A DNA stretch of 5,275 nucleotides from Candidatus Nomurabacteria bacterium (lineage in GTDB: Bacteria > Patescibacteriota > Saccharimonadia > Saccharimonadales > Saccharimonadaceae). A model generated the notes under the pieces. It ran no database searches. It saw only the letters and a list, made by a program, of their open reading frames with translations, and was not told the origin of the DNA. The stretch is taken from the NCBI GenBank assembly GCA_031287975.1, contig JAITSF010000030.1, positions 1-5,275 on the forward strand, read 5' to 3'. Both the position numbers and the translations under genes were made by a program. Position 1 is the stretch's first letter; each line of letters starts with the position of its first letter. Shown one piece after another: positions 4,562-5,275 of the stretch.

Positions 4562-5275
4562 TTATCCTATCGCCGAGCGTCGCGCACCGATAAGATAATC
4601 GCGAAAATCAATACCAGTCGAATCGACAAATACATCATGCCCCAGATCACAAGAGGCACAAACCGCACGAGCGTTCCCCTCGTTATCTGTGAATGTTTGC
4701 CCCGTCCAAGTGCAAGCGACCATGCCGATTGATGATTTCCCAGCTTGCAGTGAGAGAGCGATCAAGGTCACGAGTTGCGAAAGACCGGCATGATTCGACC
4801 TCGGGTCTTTGATTTGGATTAGGTTGAGAGATTCTTGTAAAGTTTGGTTTAGGTATTGTGAGTGCTTAGTCCCACTTATTACTGAGGCTACCCAGATTGA
4901 GCCGTCTTTTTCAACATAGTGAGCGTTCGGGTTGTTGACCACGGAAGCTTTTTCTTGCTGGAAGATTTGTCGATCATATTGCCAGACGTCCTCAATAGCC
5001 AATAGCCTGACATCGCCATCTGGTGCAGTCTTATTATTAACTATTAAAAGGTTAGAGCTGATGAGGTTATTGATTTTTGGCCACAGCGGCATAACCGGAT
5101 AAAAAACAAACTCTGGCTCTAAACCCTCGTCTTCTATTTGTTCAAAAGCGCTTGTTAAGTATATAAGGTCTAAACCATTAGCTATATACCGTTCAATACT
5201 AGGTGTATCTACACCTACTTGTTTGAATAATCTAACACTTTGTTCATGTGAGCTCACGAATCGTTTACGAGTATT
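4562..5275 (-). CDS. Unrecognised protein with C-terminal Cys/His cluster (5' end beyond the window)
   Basis: At least 237 residues read open from the right edge to TAA at 4564-4562. A GTG at 5257 could begin a 231-residue product, but no ribosome site precedes it and the frame stays open through the six codons to the edge, so the true start is probably outside. I do not recognise the family. Numbering from the edge, residues 30-85 have strand-like segments (LEPEFVFYPVMPLWPKI, SSNLLIVNN), then a polar middle with EKDGSIWVASVISG (122-135), a helix QLVTLIALSLQAGKSS (167-182), and a C-terminal cluster Cys188, Cys206, Cys209, His213 (CASCDLGHDVFVDS). That Cys-x17-Cys-x2-Cys-x3-His spacing could bind zinc, by inference only. 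No signal peptide or membrane span is visible. The right part of the gene looks more A+T rich than the S66 and serS genes. It is separated from the operon by the repeat-rich leader. Confidence 0.7.
   Translation of the reverse strand, partial: NTRKRFVSSHEQSVRLFKQVGVDTPSIERYIANGLDLIYLTSAFEQIEDEGLEPEFVFYPVMPLWPKINNLISSNLLIVNNKTAPDGDVRLLAIEDVWQYDRQIFQQEKASVVNNPNAHYVEKDGSIWVASVISGTKHSQYLNQTLQESLNLIQIKDPRSNHAGLSQLVTLIALSLQAGKSSIGMVACTWTGQTFTDNEGNARAVCASCDLGHDVFVDSTGIDFRDYLIGARRSAIG

Overview
The window is compact bacterial DNA. It carries one gene end on the + strand at the left edge and six genes on the - strand, five complete and one open at the right edge. Shine-Dalgarno sequences, an ATGA stop/start overlap and short gaps (22 to 51 bases) are typical bacterial layout. 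Three of the seven genes belong to no family I recognise. That, with tight packing and an MccF-like peptidase beside tRNA-ligase genes, would fit a small-genome lineage such as the Candidate Phyla Radiation (for example Saccharibacteria). This assignment is a guess with low confidence. The standard bacterial code works throughout.

Layout. Bases 1-117 (+) are the last 38 codons of an aspartyl/asparaginyl-tRNA synthetase. It converges on hpf (136-501, -), a ribosome hibernation factor. Upstream of hpf on the - strand lie an unrecognised 207-residue protein (553-1176), serS (1199-2440), an MccF/LdcA-type S66 serine peptidase (2475-3437) and an unrecognised 281-residue protein (3434-4279). The 281-residue gene overlaps the peptidase gene by ATGA, and the next two genes follow at 34 and 22 bases. 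The four genes from 4279 down to 553 are therefore probably one operon; hpf may join it or use its own extended -10 promoter.

The 282-base stretch 4280-4561 is the most interesting non-coding part. Read on the - strand it holds a 25-base palindrome, three copies of a 12-base repeat, a smaller palindrome overlapping the -35 region, and a TGg-TATAAT promoter. A 15-codon frame begins at the predicted transcription start, and its stop codon lies inside the 5' arm of a fully paired 14-bp hairpin followed by TTTT. The arrangement looks like an attenuator or regulated leader for the 281-residue gene and the operon behind it. Right of it is a third unrecognised gene (4562 to beyond the edge) with a Cys/His cluster near its C-terminus.

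How the genes may work together. SerRS and Asp/AsnRS charge tRNA, HPF protects idle ribosomes, and S66 peptidases of the MccF type can cleave toxic aminoacyl-nucleotide inhibitors of tRNA synthetases. An association of the peptidase with translation protection is possible, but peptidoglycan recycling is an equally open role.
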